Notes: generated by a model from the letters alone, not told the origin. Positions 25,910 through 34,647 are shown, counted from the first letter of the stretch. The stretch: DNA of 64,000 nucleotides from SXRF01 sp038043465 (GCA_038043465.1 JBBTBX010000007.1:38312-102311); one strand, 5' to 3'. Program-made: numbers and translations.

Positions 25910-26021
25910 AGCATTCTGCTGAATTCACCATGTAATTTTCCATTATAACTTCTAAATAATTGACAAACTGTTAATAATGTCATTATTGATGCTGTATATT
26001 TTGTTGTAATAAGAGTGCGTA

Positions 26022-27132
26022 ATGAAAGCCGAAATCGAAACATTATCTAAGAAAATCAAGCAGTCACAGGATCTGTTAAGGAGGTATCTTTGACTGGGAT
26101 AATGCCTTGCGCCGTCGCGATGAGCTGAATTCACTCTGTGAAGACCCAAATCTCTGGAATACACCGGCAAAAGCGCAGGAATTACTGCGTGAACGTACCC
26201 ATCTGGATTCGTTGATAACTGGTTATGAACGTCTTGATAGCGAATTTAAAAACAATCTGGAACTAGCTGAAATGGCAGAGGCGGAAAAAGATGACGCTAT
26301 GCTTTCCGAGGCGGAATCAGAACTCACCAATATTGCTTCCGCGCTTAATAAGCTGGAAATAGACAGCCTGCTTTCCGGCGAGGCGGATAGCAATGATTGC
26401 TTCCTTGAAATAAATTCCGGAGCAGGGGGAACTGAGTCGCAGGACTGGGCTGAGATGCTGCTGCGAATGTATACTCGTTGGGCAGCAAAACGTGGTTACA
26501 AATGTGAATTGATTGATGAAAATCGCGGAGAGGAAGCTGGTATTAAATCCGCCACTATCAAAATTAGCGGGCATAATGCTTATGGTTGGGCAAAGACCGA
26601 GTCAGGGGTACACCGCCTTGTCCGTATTTCACCATTTGACTCCAACGCCCGCCGCCACACCAGTTTTGCCGGTGTCTGGGTCTATCCGGTTATTGATGAT
26701 AAAATTGACATAAAAATTGATGAGAAAGACATTAAAGTAGACACCATGCGCTCAGGCGGAGCCGGTGGTCAGCACGTAAACAAAACCGAAAGCGCGGTGC
26801 GCTTTACCCATATGCCCACCGGAATTGTGGTTAAATGCCAGAGTTCGCGCAGCCAGCACGCCAACCGCGCCGAGGCGATGCAGATGCTAAAAGCCCGGCT
26901 GTATGAGCGCGAGCTTAGAATCCGCGAAGAAAAGGCCGACGTGCTTAACGCCCAGAAAACTGATAACGCATGGGGACACCAGATTCGCTCTTATGTGCTG
27001 CACCCATATCAACTGGTGAAAGACCTGCGCACCGACTATGAAACCAGCAACACTGGGGGCGTTCTCGATGGTGAACTAGACGCGTTCATAAGCGCCGCGT
27101 TGGCGGATAGGGTTAAGGGGAAGGTGGAGTAG
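26022..27132 (+). CDS. prfB: Peptide chain release factor 2 (programmed +1 frameshift)
   Basis: RF2, 369 residues after frameshifting. The first 23 codons from the ATG at 26022 end at an in-frame TGA (26091); skipping one T continues as DWDNALRRRDEL in the +1 frame to the end. The GGQ peptide-release motif lies in GGAGGQHVNKTES and the stop-recognition region follows the usual pattern. RF2 terminates at UAA and UGA, so frameshifting is a feedback on RF2 level. The 3' end overlaps the convergent unrecognised gene by 20 bases. Annotation starting at the internal TTG (26107) would miss the true N-terminus. Confidence 0.95.
26079..26094 (+). promoter_or_regulatory. prfB programmed frameshift site
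   Basis: AGGAGG TAT CTT TGA C: an internal Shine-Dalgarno-like AGGAGG three bases before the slippery CTT, followed by the in-frame stop TGA and C. This is the classical RF2 autoregulatory +1 frameshift signal. Confidence 0.95.
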
Positions 27133-27694
27133 CTTTTCTTCCAACTGATGCATCTTTAGGTGGTGTTGTTGGCGAAGGTAGTAGTCCTTGTTCGATATAT
27201 TTTGGATCAGCATAGTAAACAAAATTATTATGATTAGCATTTAATCTAGCAGGTAGATGATGTTCAATTTTAGAATCGACGAGACCTTCTGCAGTTTTAA
27301 AAACATTTCCACTCCGAGCATGGTCAACTAATTCTTCTATCAATGCCATCTTTCTATTATTAGCCAATATATTGGCAGCCATTTTACCCTCAATAGATGC
27401 CATTATGCCATCATTTGGGTTAGATTCCAACTCCCTAAATTGTTTTTTCACCGCTTGTTCTATTGCAATAGCAGGATAAATTTTCTCTTTGCCGTTTGGT
27501 AATTTAAGAACTAAATCCTTTCCATCAACAAAGTCTTCTAAATACCTTTTCTGACCACGTGCGTCCTTTTGAGCTTTATAATCAGCTAAATCCGAACCCG
27601 TAAGGAAATCCTTTACGTCATAACCATTTCTTTCCCCGCTCGGTTTTTTAGTAATGTCATTAGCTACATCAACCACTATTTGTTTATCTGCCAT
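27113..27694 (-). CDS. Unrecognised 193-residue hydrophilic protein
   Basis: No family recognised. A soluble, Lys/Asp-rich protein with no signal or membrane segment. The middle (about residues 60-130) looks helical; the tail is Pro/Ser/Lys-rich and proline-repeated (SPTTPPKDAS). A very good ribosome site (AAGGAGAGAG) supports the start. It is probably in an operon with the membrane protein gene just upstream (27722-28312), 27 bases apart. Its 3' end overlaps prfB in the opposite direction. Confidence 0.72.
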   Translation of the reverse strand: MADKQIVVDVANDITKKPSGERNGYDVKDFLTGSDLADYKAQKDARGQKRYLEDFVDGKDLVLKLPNGKEKIYPAIAIEQAVKKQFRELESNPNDGIMASIEGKMAANILANNRKMALIEELVDHARSGNVFKTAEGLVDSKIEHHLPARLNANHNNFVYYADPKYIEQGLLPSPTTPPKDASVGRKATPPSP

Positions 27695-27721
27695 ATCTCT
27701 CTCCTTGATAGTATTTAATAA

Positions 27722-28312
27722 TTACATTTGTTTTTGTTTAGCTTGTGCGAGTGCGCGTTCTTTTAAGATTTCCGCGACATGATTTTTACCTACATTTTGT
27801 TCATATGCTTGTTCTAAGCTATGTGATGGAGAAAGATTTGTTTTCTGCTCGTTATACTGTTGAACCGCCTGTGCATATTCTGCTGCCTGCGTTTTTTTGC
27901 CCATTTGTCCACCAATATATGAACCTATTGTTATAGCAGTTGCTGCAATAGCGAGAGCTGGTAAAAGTAGGGCTGCTATGCTAGTAGTGGCGGTGGCAGC
28001 AGCAGGAATCATAGCTGCGGTCACAATTCCTGATGTTGATATAGTTTCAGTTGCTATTGTTGCCATCATTATACCAGCGTTTATTACGCCAGCAACGGCT
28101 GCGCCAATCAATCCGCCAAGTAAAGCAGATTTATTAACAGCGGTTGGTTCACGAACTATTTTGCCTTCGGCAAGCTCATGTTCCATCCGTTTTTTTCCAA
28201 TAATACCACCAACTATTGTGCCTATTATTGGATTTATCAAAAAACCAATCGCCATTTCCTGATTAAACATGGTCGGTTTTTTGTTAGTGCTTAATATAAG
28301 TGGGTTGGACAT
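27722..28312 (-). CDS. Unrecognised 196-residue glycine-zipper membrane protein
   Basis: No family recognised. Residues about 22-40 (GFLINPIIGTIVGGIIGKK) and about 62-135 form hydrophobic Gly/Ala-rich segments with GxxxG spacing, predicting three to four membrane helices or a glycine-zipper assembly. The last 60 residues are soluble, Gln/Lys-rich and helical. No signal peptide. An AAAGG site precedes the ATG. It is paired with the soluble protein encoded 27 bases downstream, which suggests that the two act together. Confidence 0.72.
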   Translation of the reverse strand: MSNPLILSTNKKPTMFNQEMAIGFLINPIIGTIVGGIIGKKRMEHELAEGKIVREPTAVNKSALLGGLIGAAVAGVINAGIMMATIATETISTSGIVTAAMIPAAATATTSIAALLLPALAIAATAITIGSYIGGQMGKKTQAAEYAQAVQQYNEQKTNLSPSHSLEQAYEQNVGKNHVAEILKERALAQAKQKQM

Positions 28313-28427
28313 TAATTTTACCTTTCATGTGTCCAATTCTGCGATAGTTTTTATATAATTGATAGTTAAAGTTTTGTTACATGATTATGACATTCAGAGC
28401 AGTTCATAGTAACCATTTGATTTTCCG

Positions 28428-28512
28428 TGTCATCCAGCATTCTTGCGGGGTCTGGGGTAAAGTCACTGACTGCGGGTTTGACTCCGGATACCGCAACAAG
28501 TGCGGTATGACA
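28428..28512. repeat. TGTCAT/ATGACA palindromic element, copy 1
   Basis: Ends TGTCAT and ATGACA are inverted; inside are CTTGCGGGG and complementary CGCAACAAGTGCGG, with TCCGGATACCGCAA near the right end. A second copy is at 56805-56872. The rest of the 28313-28656 gene-free stretch shows nothing else that I can name, apart from the ribosome site of the next small gene. Confidence 0.75.
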
Positions 28513-28656
28513 GAACAGTACGTTACGAGATTATTGAATAGCCCTGCTTCAGCATTGTTTGTCATCAACATCTCATGTAGGTTGATTACGTGCGGATAGT
28601 GGTATATTGTGAACTGATTAGGCGGTAGTACTAAAATTCTATTATAGGTAAGATTT

Positions 28657-28821
28657 ATGTATAAAGTTGAACTAGTTGAAATGGATGGTGGAATAGGTTT
28701 CATAGTACCTGATGAAATCGTATCCAGTTTAAAGTTGTCAGTGGATAGCACTTTTAATGTTATAGAAAATCCTGATAGTGTTGAATTGATTATCGTTGCT
28801 CCTAATGATAGCGGACAATGA
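28657..28821 (+). CDS. Small AbrB/MazE-like protein coupled to mnmA
   Basis: A 54-residue reading frame starting MYKVELVEMDGGIGFIVPDE with an AGGTAAG site. The pattern of an N-terminal strand pair, a hydrophobic IGFIVPDEIV hook and a terminal VELIIV strand resembles the swapped-hairpin AbrB/SpoVT fold used by MazE-type antitoxins. Its TGA overlaps the mnmA ATG (ATGA), so translation is coupled. No toxin gene is next to it. It is easily missed because of its size; the ribosome site and coupling are the main evidence that it is real. Confidence 0.65.
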   Translation: MYKVELVEMDGGIGFIVPDEIVSSLKLSVDSTFNVIENPDSVELIIVAPNDSGQ

Positions 28822-29921
28822 ACTCCCTAGGCTTCAACAAACCGGAAAAAGATACGAAAGTCGTCGTGGCGATGTCCGGCGGGGTGGATTCCTCTGCCGT
28901 TGCCGCGCTGTTGCATGAGCAGGGCTATCAGGTAATCGGCATTACCTTGCAGCTTTATGATCACGGGGCGATGGTGAATAAAAAGGGTGCGTGTTGCGCC
29001 GGGCAGGATATTCACGATGCGCGCAGGGTAGCGGAAAAACTAGGTATCGCTCATTATGTGCTTAATTACGAAAGCAAATTCAAGGAAAGCGTGATGGATG
29101 ATTTCGTTGATAGCTATCTTGCTGGCGAAACGCCAATCCCTTGTGTGAAATGCAACCAATCGGTAAAATTCAAAGACTTGTTGCAGACTGCGCGTGATTT
29201 AGGCGCGGATTGCATGGCAACCGGACATTATGTCCAGCGCATGGAAGAGGGTGGTAATGGGCAGATGTTCAAAGCAGCCGACCCATCGCGTGACCAGAGT
29301 TATTTCCTGTTTGCCACCACGCAGGAGCAGTTGGATTTCTTGCGTTTCCCCCTCGGGCATTTAAAAAGCAAGGATGAAACCCGCGCGCTCGCTGCTCGTT
29401 ACGGTTTGCAGGTTGCCGATAAACCCGATAGTCAGGACATCTGCTTTGTGCCGACTGGCGGCTATGCCAAGGTTATCGAAAAACTTCGCCCGGGCGCGCT
29501 GGATAGCGGTGATATTATTATGACTGACGGAACAATTATCGGCAGGCACGAAGGCGTTATAAATTACACGGTCGGGCAGCGTAAAGGTCTGGGCATTGCG
29601 GCAGCAGAACCGCTTTACGTGATCAAGCTGGACGCTGAAAAAAAGCAGGTGATCGTTGGTGCGAAGGAAGAATTGCTGAAGCAGGAATTTACCATCCGCG
29701 AATGTAACTGGCTGGCGAATGGTGGCTATTTAGCTGATGATAATGAAGTAATGGTGAAAACCCGTTCAACACAGACGGCTGTTCCTGCCACTATAAAAAT
29801 TCTGGAAAATAACCGCGCCCTAATAACTTTAAAAGAACCACAATCTGCCGTTTCCCCAGGTCAGGCCTGCGTTGCTTATATTGATGACAGGCTAATTGGT
29901 GGCGGTTGGATTAGTGGTTAA
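28818..29921 (+). CDS. mnmA: tRNA-specific 2-thiouridylase
   Basis: A 367-residue enzyme that thiolates U34 of Lys, Glu and Gln tRNAs. The ATP-pyrophosphatase P-loop is VVAMSGGVDSSAVAALL; catalytic cysteines are in PCVKCN and DSQDICFVP. The central and C-terminal beta-barrel domains follow, with NYTVGQRKGLGIA. Length is standard. It is translationally coupled to the small AbrB-like gene upstream and overlaps by four bases with the convergent EF-hand protein gene. Confidence 0.96.
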   Translation: MNSLGFNKPEKDTKVVVAMSGGVDSSAVAALLHEQGYQVIGITLQLYDHGAMVNKKGACCAGQDIHDARRVAEKLGIAHYVLNYESKFKESVMDDFVDSYLAGETPIPCVKCNQSVKFKDLLQTARDLGADCMATGHYVQRMEEGGNGQMFKAADPSRDQSYFLFATTQEQLDFLRFPLGHLKSKDETRALAARYGLQVADKPDSQDICFVPTGGYAKVIEKLRPGALDSGDIIMTDGTIIGRHEGVINYTVGQRKGLGIAAAEPLYVIKLDAEKKQVIVGAKEELLKQEFTIRECNWLANGGYLADDNEVMVKTRSTQTAVPATIKILENNRALITLKEPQSAVSPGQACVAYIDDRLIGGGWISG

Positions 29922-31207
29922 CCTCTTTCATGAATATCTGAAGCTGGAAGTTTTGCGCCGATAATCTGAGCTTGAGGAGTAAATTCTTTTGGCAATCCTC
30001 CCAGCATAATACCTGTATCTTTTAGCCTAACAGCGTCAATGCTTTTTTGAAAATCATCGCCTAGTTCTTTAAGATAGGCTAAAGATTTTTTTTGTTCTTC
30101 TGGTGTTAACTGAGTTTGCTGTTCCTGCTCTCTAGTTTTACCATCAGCTGACTTCTCACTCGCAGGCGGATTATTTGCTGCAACTGCAGTTTCTTTTTTT
30201 GGCTCATCTTCCATAAAACCAAGCGCAACCAATAACGGTTTTATAATATCCAGAAGTGCTTCTAACCAGTTCTTCTTACCACCACTCTTACCATCAGTAA
30301 TATCCAGCCCCTCGCGCATGCCATTCTTCAAAACATCTGCCGCACCCTTTTCAACCTTTAAGCCGCCAGCGAGTCCGGAAATTTTTTCATCGGTAAAAAA
30401 AGCTTCGCTACCGTTACTAAATCCTTCACGAACTAGTTTTTTATCTTCAGGGTTCAACCTGCCAACAATTTCTTTCTCTTTTTTAGCTATTAGTTTTGCT
30501 TCATCTATACTAAATGTGCCATCACCATTAAGGTCTATGGCTCTGTACATTTTTGGATTCAACCTTCCTTCAAATTTACTCTGTTCATCATGGGGTGCTT
30601 TACCATCTCTTCCGGATTCTCTGGCAACTAAAGGCTCCTGATTTGCTCCTGCTACAACAGCATCCTGAATTACCTTCGCTGTTTCCAGTGATTCCAGTTT
30701 TAAGCCAAGCCTCTTTTCAATATTTTCCTTAGCTTCCTTTGAAGAAACACCTTCTAATTCATACTTTGCCGCATTTCTTACAAGAAAATTGCTCTCTGAG
30801 ATACTTTGCTGCAGAGCGTCAGCAGCTTCTTTTGCTCTTTCTGTGGTTACTTCCCCTGTATTATTGGGGTCTAATAATGCTCTGACTTCATCACGGCTTT
30901 TAGGTACTTTAAGGGAAGATTTTTCAGAGGAACTTGTAATTTCTTGAGGAATTGTGTCAGCTATTTTAGAACTTTGCTCTGTGCCTGCCACTTTGCTATT
31001 ATCTGGATTTTTTACTATCCTACCATCTCCTTCAACCACTAAATCTGGAGCGGGTGCAGGGATTTTTTGCGATGATGTTTCAGTTCTTCTCCCATTAGTT
31101 TCATCGGGATTAGGCTCGCCACGCTCAAACCTTTCTATATCACCAAGTGCGTCTTTATCCCCCAATTTTTTTCCCGGAACTGAACCAAACGTTTTCTCTA
31201 TAGCCAT
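29918..31207 (-). CDS. Unrecognised 429-residue protein with an EF-hand
   Basis: No overall family recognised. One canonical EF-hand calcium loop is visible at residues 225-236 (DLNGDGTFSIDE) and a degenerate one at about 113-124 (DPNNTGEVTTER). The N-terminal 100 residues are disordered, Ser/Pro/Lys-rich; a short hydrophobic helix (about 316-333, LLDIIKPLLVALGF) precedes a Gln/Glu-rich stretch. No signal peptide. A secreted effector or cytoplasmic calcium-responsive protein are both possible; nothing decides. It follows the 231-residue gene by 17 bases on the same strand, with a weak AAGAAG site. Confidence 0.75.
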   Translation of the reverse strand: MAIEKTFGSVPGKKLGDKDALGDIERFERGEPNPDETNGRRTETSSQKIPAPAPDLVVEGDGRIVKNPDNSKVAGTEQSSKIADTIPQEITSSSEKSSLKVPKSRDEVRALLDPNNTGEVTTERAKEAADALQQSISESNFLVRNAAKYELEGVSSKEAKENIEKRLGLKLESLETAKVIQDAVVAGANQEPLVARESGRDGKAPHDEQSKFEGRLNPKMYRAIDLNGDGTFSIDEAKLIAKKEKEIVGRLNPEDKKLVREGFSNGSEAFFTDEKISGLAGGLKVEKGAADVLKNGMREGLDITDGKSGGKKNWLEALLDIIKPLLVALGFMEDEPKKETAVAANNPPASEKSADGKTREQEQQTQLTPEEQKKSLAYLKELGDDFQKSIDAVRLKDTGIMLGGLPKEFTPQAQIIGAKLPASDIHERG

Positions 31208-31224
31208 GTTTTCTTCTTTCTGAA

Positions 31225-31920
31225 TTAAGCGGTTCGACTTTGCTCTAACGCTTGCAATTGCGCTGCTCCAGCATATTTCATAGAACTATCATCTTGCAAC
31301 ACAGCTCCATTCTTATTCAGTGCCTTAGCATTTTCTGTAGCCATAGCAAGAGTTGTAGGATCAATATCTCCTATTTGACGACCAGTAACCTTTTCCGCTT
31401 CACCTTTTGCAGAAGCCATATTTATTTGAGGTTTAGCATCAGCAGCTACTTCTATGTGCTTGGCTTCTTCATCTGTGATTTTGCCACCAAATGCAGCCTT
31501 AAGCGCATTCATTACATTCCTCAATGCTGACTTACGTTCATCTCCAGCTCTGTTTGGATTTGTAGCAACATCACCTTTTTCCTCACCAGGAAGTTCTCTC
31601 GCCATTGCAGAAGCGGTAGCTGCCGTTCCATTGCTACTTTGTTGACCGGTTGCAGGTGGAGCTTCACTTTTCTCTAGAGGTGACTTATAATCGGGGTTTA
31701 AAGGATGATCTTTTGGATATTCTGAAGGTTTAAGTTGTTTTTTAGGTTCTATATTTGGCATCTGGGCTGGTTTTACCTCCTGCCCATCAATGATCATTGG
31801 GTTGCTTTTAGGTTCTGGCATCGGCACTCGATAAGTATTATCGTCCAGATTGGATTGTCCATGGGGTTTTCCTCCGAATCCAGCACCACGCAACTCACTA
31901 CTTTCCATTAGATTAGCCAT
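31225..31920 (-). CDS. Unrecognised 231-residue hydrophilic protein
   Basis: No family recognised. It is Pro/Lys/Asn-rich for the first 110 residues (low complexity, probably disordered), with a helical second half (ALRNVMNALKAAFGGKITDE, then ALEQSRTA at the end). No signal peptide or membrane segment. An AAGGGATG site supports the start. It is probably the first gene of an operon with the EF-hand protein; both share disordered N-termini and the same composition, suggesting that they belong to one lineage-specific system. Confidence 0.7.
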   Translation of the reverse strand: MANLMESSELRGAGFGGKPHGQSNLDDNTYRVPMPEPKSNPMIIDGQEVKPAQMPNIEPKKQLKPSEYPKDHPLNPDYKSPLEKSEAPPATGQQSSNGTAATASAMARELPGEEKGDVATNPNRAGDERKSALRNVMNALKAAFGGKITDEEAKHIEVAADAKPQINMASAKGEAEKVTGRQIGDIDPTTLAMATENAKALNKNGAVLQDDSSMKYAGAAQLQALEQSRTA

Positions 31921-32004
31921 AATTCATCCCTTATTCGGTTTATTTGAGATAATTCTATCAGCTTATTTCAGGGTTTTGTGTTAAGCTTTTGTGACAATTG
32001 CTTT

Positions 32005-32043
32005 TAACCCCCACCCTAACCCTCCCCCAAAGGGAGAGGGAAT
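32005..32043. repeat. CCCTCTCCC/GGGAGAGGG element, copy 1
   Basis: CCCTCCCCCAAAGGGAGAGGG flanked by C-rich CCCCCACCCTAA. The complement matches the element at 56176-56237 (AAATTCCCTCTCCCT...GGGAGAGGG). It touches the hisI stop codon, so it may be recruited as a terminator. Confidence 0.7.
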
Positions 32044-32379
32044 TTAGAGGATCTTCCGGAAAAAGCAGCTGCGCTCTCCCGTGTGGCAGGCAACGCCAAC
32101 CTGCTCAATTTTAAGCAAAATTGTGTCACCATCGCAGTCAATAAGGCATTCTTTAAGGGTTTGGGTATGACCGGAGGTTTCTCCCTTGCGCCACAGGGCC
32201 TTACGGGAGCGCGACCAATAATGCACCTGACCGCTATCTAAGGTCTTTTCCAGCGAATCGGCGTTCATCCACGCCATCATCAGCACCTCACCGCTCAGGT
32301 AATCCTGAGCTATAACAGGAACTAAGCCATTTTCGTCAAATTTCACCTGTCCCAGTATTTTTTCTATGTCGTGTTTCAT
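32044..32379 (-). CDS. hisI: Phosphoribosyl-AMP cyclohydrolase
   Basis: A 111-residue enzyme of the third step of histidine synthesis, opening the adenine ring of phosphoribosyl-AMP. Characteristic motifs: FDENGLVPVIAQ, MMAWMN, HYWSRSRKALWRKG, and the zinc/magnesium segments CDGD and HTGERSCFF. The ATG at 32379 fits the family start (MKHDIEKILG); an ATG 13 codons earlier is in frame, but neither has a clear ribosome site. It is the only his gene here and lacks the HisE domain, so the pathway continues elsewhere. Confidence 0.93.
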   Translation of the reverse strand: MKHDIEKILGQVKFDENGLVPVIAQDYLSGEVLMMAWMNADSLEKTLDSGQVHYWSRSRKALWRKGETSGHTQTLKECLIDCDGDTILLKIEQVGVACHTGERSCFFRKIL

Positions 32380-32421
32380 AAGGGGTTTTTTATAGTATAA
32401 TTGCTGCATTGTCATCACGAA

Positions 32422-32498
32422 CGTAGATGCGTAGTTCGTAATTCGTAAGCCATTACTGAATTATTACGTATCTACGAATTACGCATTACGATACTACG
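32422..32498. repeat. Tandem-word hairpin, CGTAATTCGTA type (second copy)
   Basis: Left arm CGTAGATGCGTAGTTCG-like words; right arm the complements CGAATTACGCATTACG and so on, ending CTACG. It shares words with the element at 1149-1215. It fills the space between xthA and hisI, ending at the xthA stop. Confidence 0.7.
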
Positions 32499-33296
32499 TC
32501 ACAACCCAATTTCCATAACTATCGGAACATGATCCGATGTTGAAGGCATATCACGCATATCCTTTAAAACCGAGAAATTTTTAAGGGCAGGGGTGAGCTC
32601 AGGCGTTACCCAGATATGATCCAGCCTTCTTCCCCGGTCGGATTTGCGCCAGTCACGGTTGCGATAGCTCCACCAGCTATAAAGCTTTTGTTCCGAGTCC
32701 ACAAAATGCCGCGCCACATCACACCAGTCATAAGATTCTTTCAGCGCATTAAGGCGGGTTATTTCTGGCTCGGTGTGGCTAACTACATTCATAAGCTGCT
32801 TGTGTGACCAGACATCATTGGGCAGTGGAGCAATGTTAAAATCACCAAGGATAATAGCGTTCTTCTTAGATTTCTTCAGTTCATGCGACCACTCAGTCAT
32901 ATGTTCTACGAAGCGTAATTTAAAGTCATAAGCCGGGTTTAGTTTCGGATCCGGAATATCGCCACCGGCCGGAACATAAAAATTATGCAGGGAAGTACCG
33001 TTTGGAAGTTCAACGCAGATATGCCTTTTGTCATCTGATTCAGCTATTCTCAGGCAGTTTCTATTTTCCAATTTTATTTTAGAGAGTATAGCGACCCCAT
33101 TATAACTTTTCTGCCCTGAAAAAACTATATGCGGGAAGCCAAGTGCCTGCAAATCCGCAAGCGGAAAAACCTCATCGGATGCTTTAGTTTCCTGCAGGCA
33201 GATTATATCAGGATTCGCCTGTGCGATTAGTTGCTGCAAAAGCGGAATACGTATGCGTACAGAGTTGATATTCCAACTGACAATTTTAAGGGACAT
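32499..33296 (-). CDS. xthA: Exodeoxyribonuclease III
   Basis: A 265-residue AP endonuclease of the exonuclease III family, which cuts DNA at abasic sites in base-excision repair. Motifs: SWNINSVR, LQETKASDE (metal-binding Glu), ILGDFNIAP (catalytic Asp/Asn), WWSYRNRDWRKSDRGRRLDH and TSDHVPIVM (catalytic His). Length is normal. It is the last gene of an hpf-ptsN-lipoprotein-xthA run on the minus strand. Confidence 0.95.
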   Translation of the reverse strand: MSLKIVSWNINSVRIRIPLLQQLIAQANPDIICLQETKASDEVFPLADLQALGFPHIVFSGQKSYNGVAILSKIKLENRNCLRIAESDDKRHICVELPNGTSLHNFYVPAGGDIPDPKLNPAYDFKLRFVEHMTEWSHELKKSKKNAIILGDFNIAPLPNDVWSHKQLMNVVSHTEPEITRLNALKESYDWCDVARHFVDSEQKLYSWWSYRNRDWRKSDRGRRLDHIWVTPELTPALKNFSVLKDMRDMPSTSDHVPIVMEIGL

Positions 33297-33301
33297 AGCA
33301 A

Positions 33302-33568
33302 TTATTTAACTGTCGTTGGTGTGGTTGATTCACCTACAATAGTTGCGTTAGCAGCATTTTGCATTCTGATTTCTTGCTGTACCTGCCTGCGTATTTCTTC
33401 TTTTGTCTGTTCACTAAGTTGTGGTCTTGCAGTTTCCTGTGTGGCTATTTCATCAGTTTTCTTAGGAGGTTCATAATCTTCGGAAACCTTTTTGGTAAAG
33501 CGTGGCGTGGCGATACATGCGCTAATCTGCATGGAAATTACAGCTAAAAATAAAATACGCAGAAACAT
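33302..33568 (-). CDS. Small lipoprotein of unknown function
   Basis: An 88-residue protein with a lipoprotein signal: FLRILFLAVISMQISAC, lipobox ISAC. The mature part is polar, Glu/Gln/Lys-rich with a helical stretch (EQTKEEIRRQVQQEIRMQN). Nothing is recognisable beyond the lipid anchor. The ATG at 33568 begins the signal; an upstream in-frame start would add 43 unrelated residues inside ptsN. It lies one base after the ptsN stop and five bases before xthA, so it is read with them. Confidence 0.75.
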   Translation of the reverse strand: MFLRILFLAVISMQISACIATPRFTKKVSEDYEPPKKTDEIATQETARPQLSEQTKEEIRRQVQQEIRMQNAANATIVGESTTPTTVK

Positions 33569-33569
33569 A

Positions 33570-34046
33570 TTAATGAATGACCTTTTTTTCTTTGGAATAA
33601 TCAGTGGTAAGGAGTTCATGCATTTTTGCAGCATCTTCAGTGGTACGCAGAACATCACACAGTTTTTTATCACGCAATAATTTAGAGAGGGTAGCAAGTA
33701 TCTTCAAATGTTCGGTATCATCATCGGATTCCGGGCTTAGCAACAGAAAAACCAGATCAACTTTTTTTCCATCAGCGGCATCGAAATTAACCGCTTTATC
33801 AAGGCGCGCGAAAACTATGTATGGGCTATTCAAAGAATCAAAGCGTGTATGGGGAATACAAACACCATTTCCTATGCCGGTACAGCTTGCATCCTCGCGT
33901 TTTGTCAGGGTAGAAAAAATTTCTTTTTCCGACAAAGTACAAAATTTTGTAGCATGCGCGGAAAGCATTTTAAGAACCTGCTTTTTGTCGCGCGCATGCA
34001 GATGGGGAATCACTGCATCTACTGGTAATAATGATGCGATATTCAT
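33570..34046 (-). CDS. ptsN: Nitrogen-PTS EIIA component
   Basis: A 158-residue EIIA-Ntr protein: the phosphorylatable His is in GIGNGVCIPHTRF, preceded by LTKREDASCTG and followed by LVFLLLSPESD and the EHLKILATLSKLL helix. It accepts phosphate from NPr and regulates potassium transport and metabolism by protein binding. It is adjacent to hpf, as in most proteobacteria; rpoN, often upstream of hpf, is not here. Confidence 0.95.
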   Translation of the reverse strand: MNIASLLPVDAVIPHLHARDKKQVLKMLSAHATKFCTLSEKEIFSTLTKREDASCTGIGNGVCIPHTRFDSLNSPYIVFARLDKAVNFDAADGKKVDLVFLLLSPESDDDTEHLKILATLSKLLRDKKLCDVLRTTEDAAKMHELLTTDYSKEKKVIH

Positions 34047-34059
34047 ATGGATATTTTAA

Positions 34060-34647
34060 TTATGCTGCCCTGTCAGTTGGGTCTACCCATGATATATTAC
34101 CATCAACCCGCTTATAAACGACATTAAGGCGACCATGTGCTGAGTTAAAAAACATAACTGCCGGAAGATCCTGAAGATCCATTTTCATCACCGCTTCACT
34201 AACCGTCATTGTTTCAATGTCGGTGGGTTTTTCTGCGATAATAAGCCCAGGTTGTTTATCATCGTCATGTTCGCCTGAATCTGGGGAAATAACATATTTC
34301 ATGCCAACATTCCGCATAATATCCGCTTGTTGCTCATGAGTATTTTTATGGTGATTGGTAATTTTTCTTTTGTAACGGCGTAGCTGTTTGCTGATTTTTT
34401 CCAACGCTTCGTCGAAAGCTGCATAAACATCTTCCAAAGCACCACGACCACGCACAACTAAACCAGCATGTGTACCTATATTTCCTGTAATATCCACGCG
34501 GAATAAATGTGCCTCGCGGGAGATTACGACATGAACGCTGGTAACGCGGTCTATATATTTCTTAACATGTTCTTCGATTTGATTTTCAATATGGCTTTGC
34601 AGTGATGTGCCAACATCTACACCTTTGCCGGAAACAGAAATTTTCAT
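34060..34647 (-). CDS. hpf: Long-form ribosome hibernation promoting factor
   Basis: A 195-residue protein with an N-terminal HPF/YfiA domain (MKISVSGKGVDVG through ISKQLRRYKRKI) that binds the 30S decoding site, and the C-terminal domain of the long form (TVSEAVMKMDLQDLPAVMFF, NVVYKRVDGNISWVDP) that dimerises 100S ribosomes. The ATG at 34647 follows an AGAG site and matches the family start; an upstream frame extension of 25 residues is rejected. It is the first gene of the hpf-ptsN-lipoprotein-xthA run. Confidence 0.94.
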   Translation of the reverse strand: MKISVSGKGVDVGTSLQSHIENQIEEHVKKYIDRVTSVHVVISREAHLFRVDITGNIGTHAGLVVRGRGALEDVYAAFDEALEKISKQLRRYKRKITNHHKNTHEQQADIMRNVGMKYVISPDSGEHDDDKQPGLIIAEKPTDIETMTVSEAVMKMDLQDLPAVMFFNSAHGRLNVVYKRVDGNISWVDPTDRAA

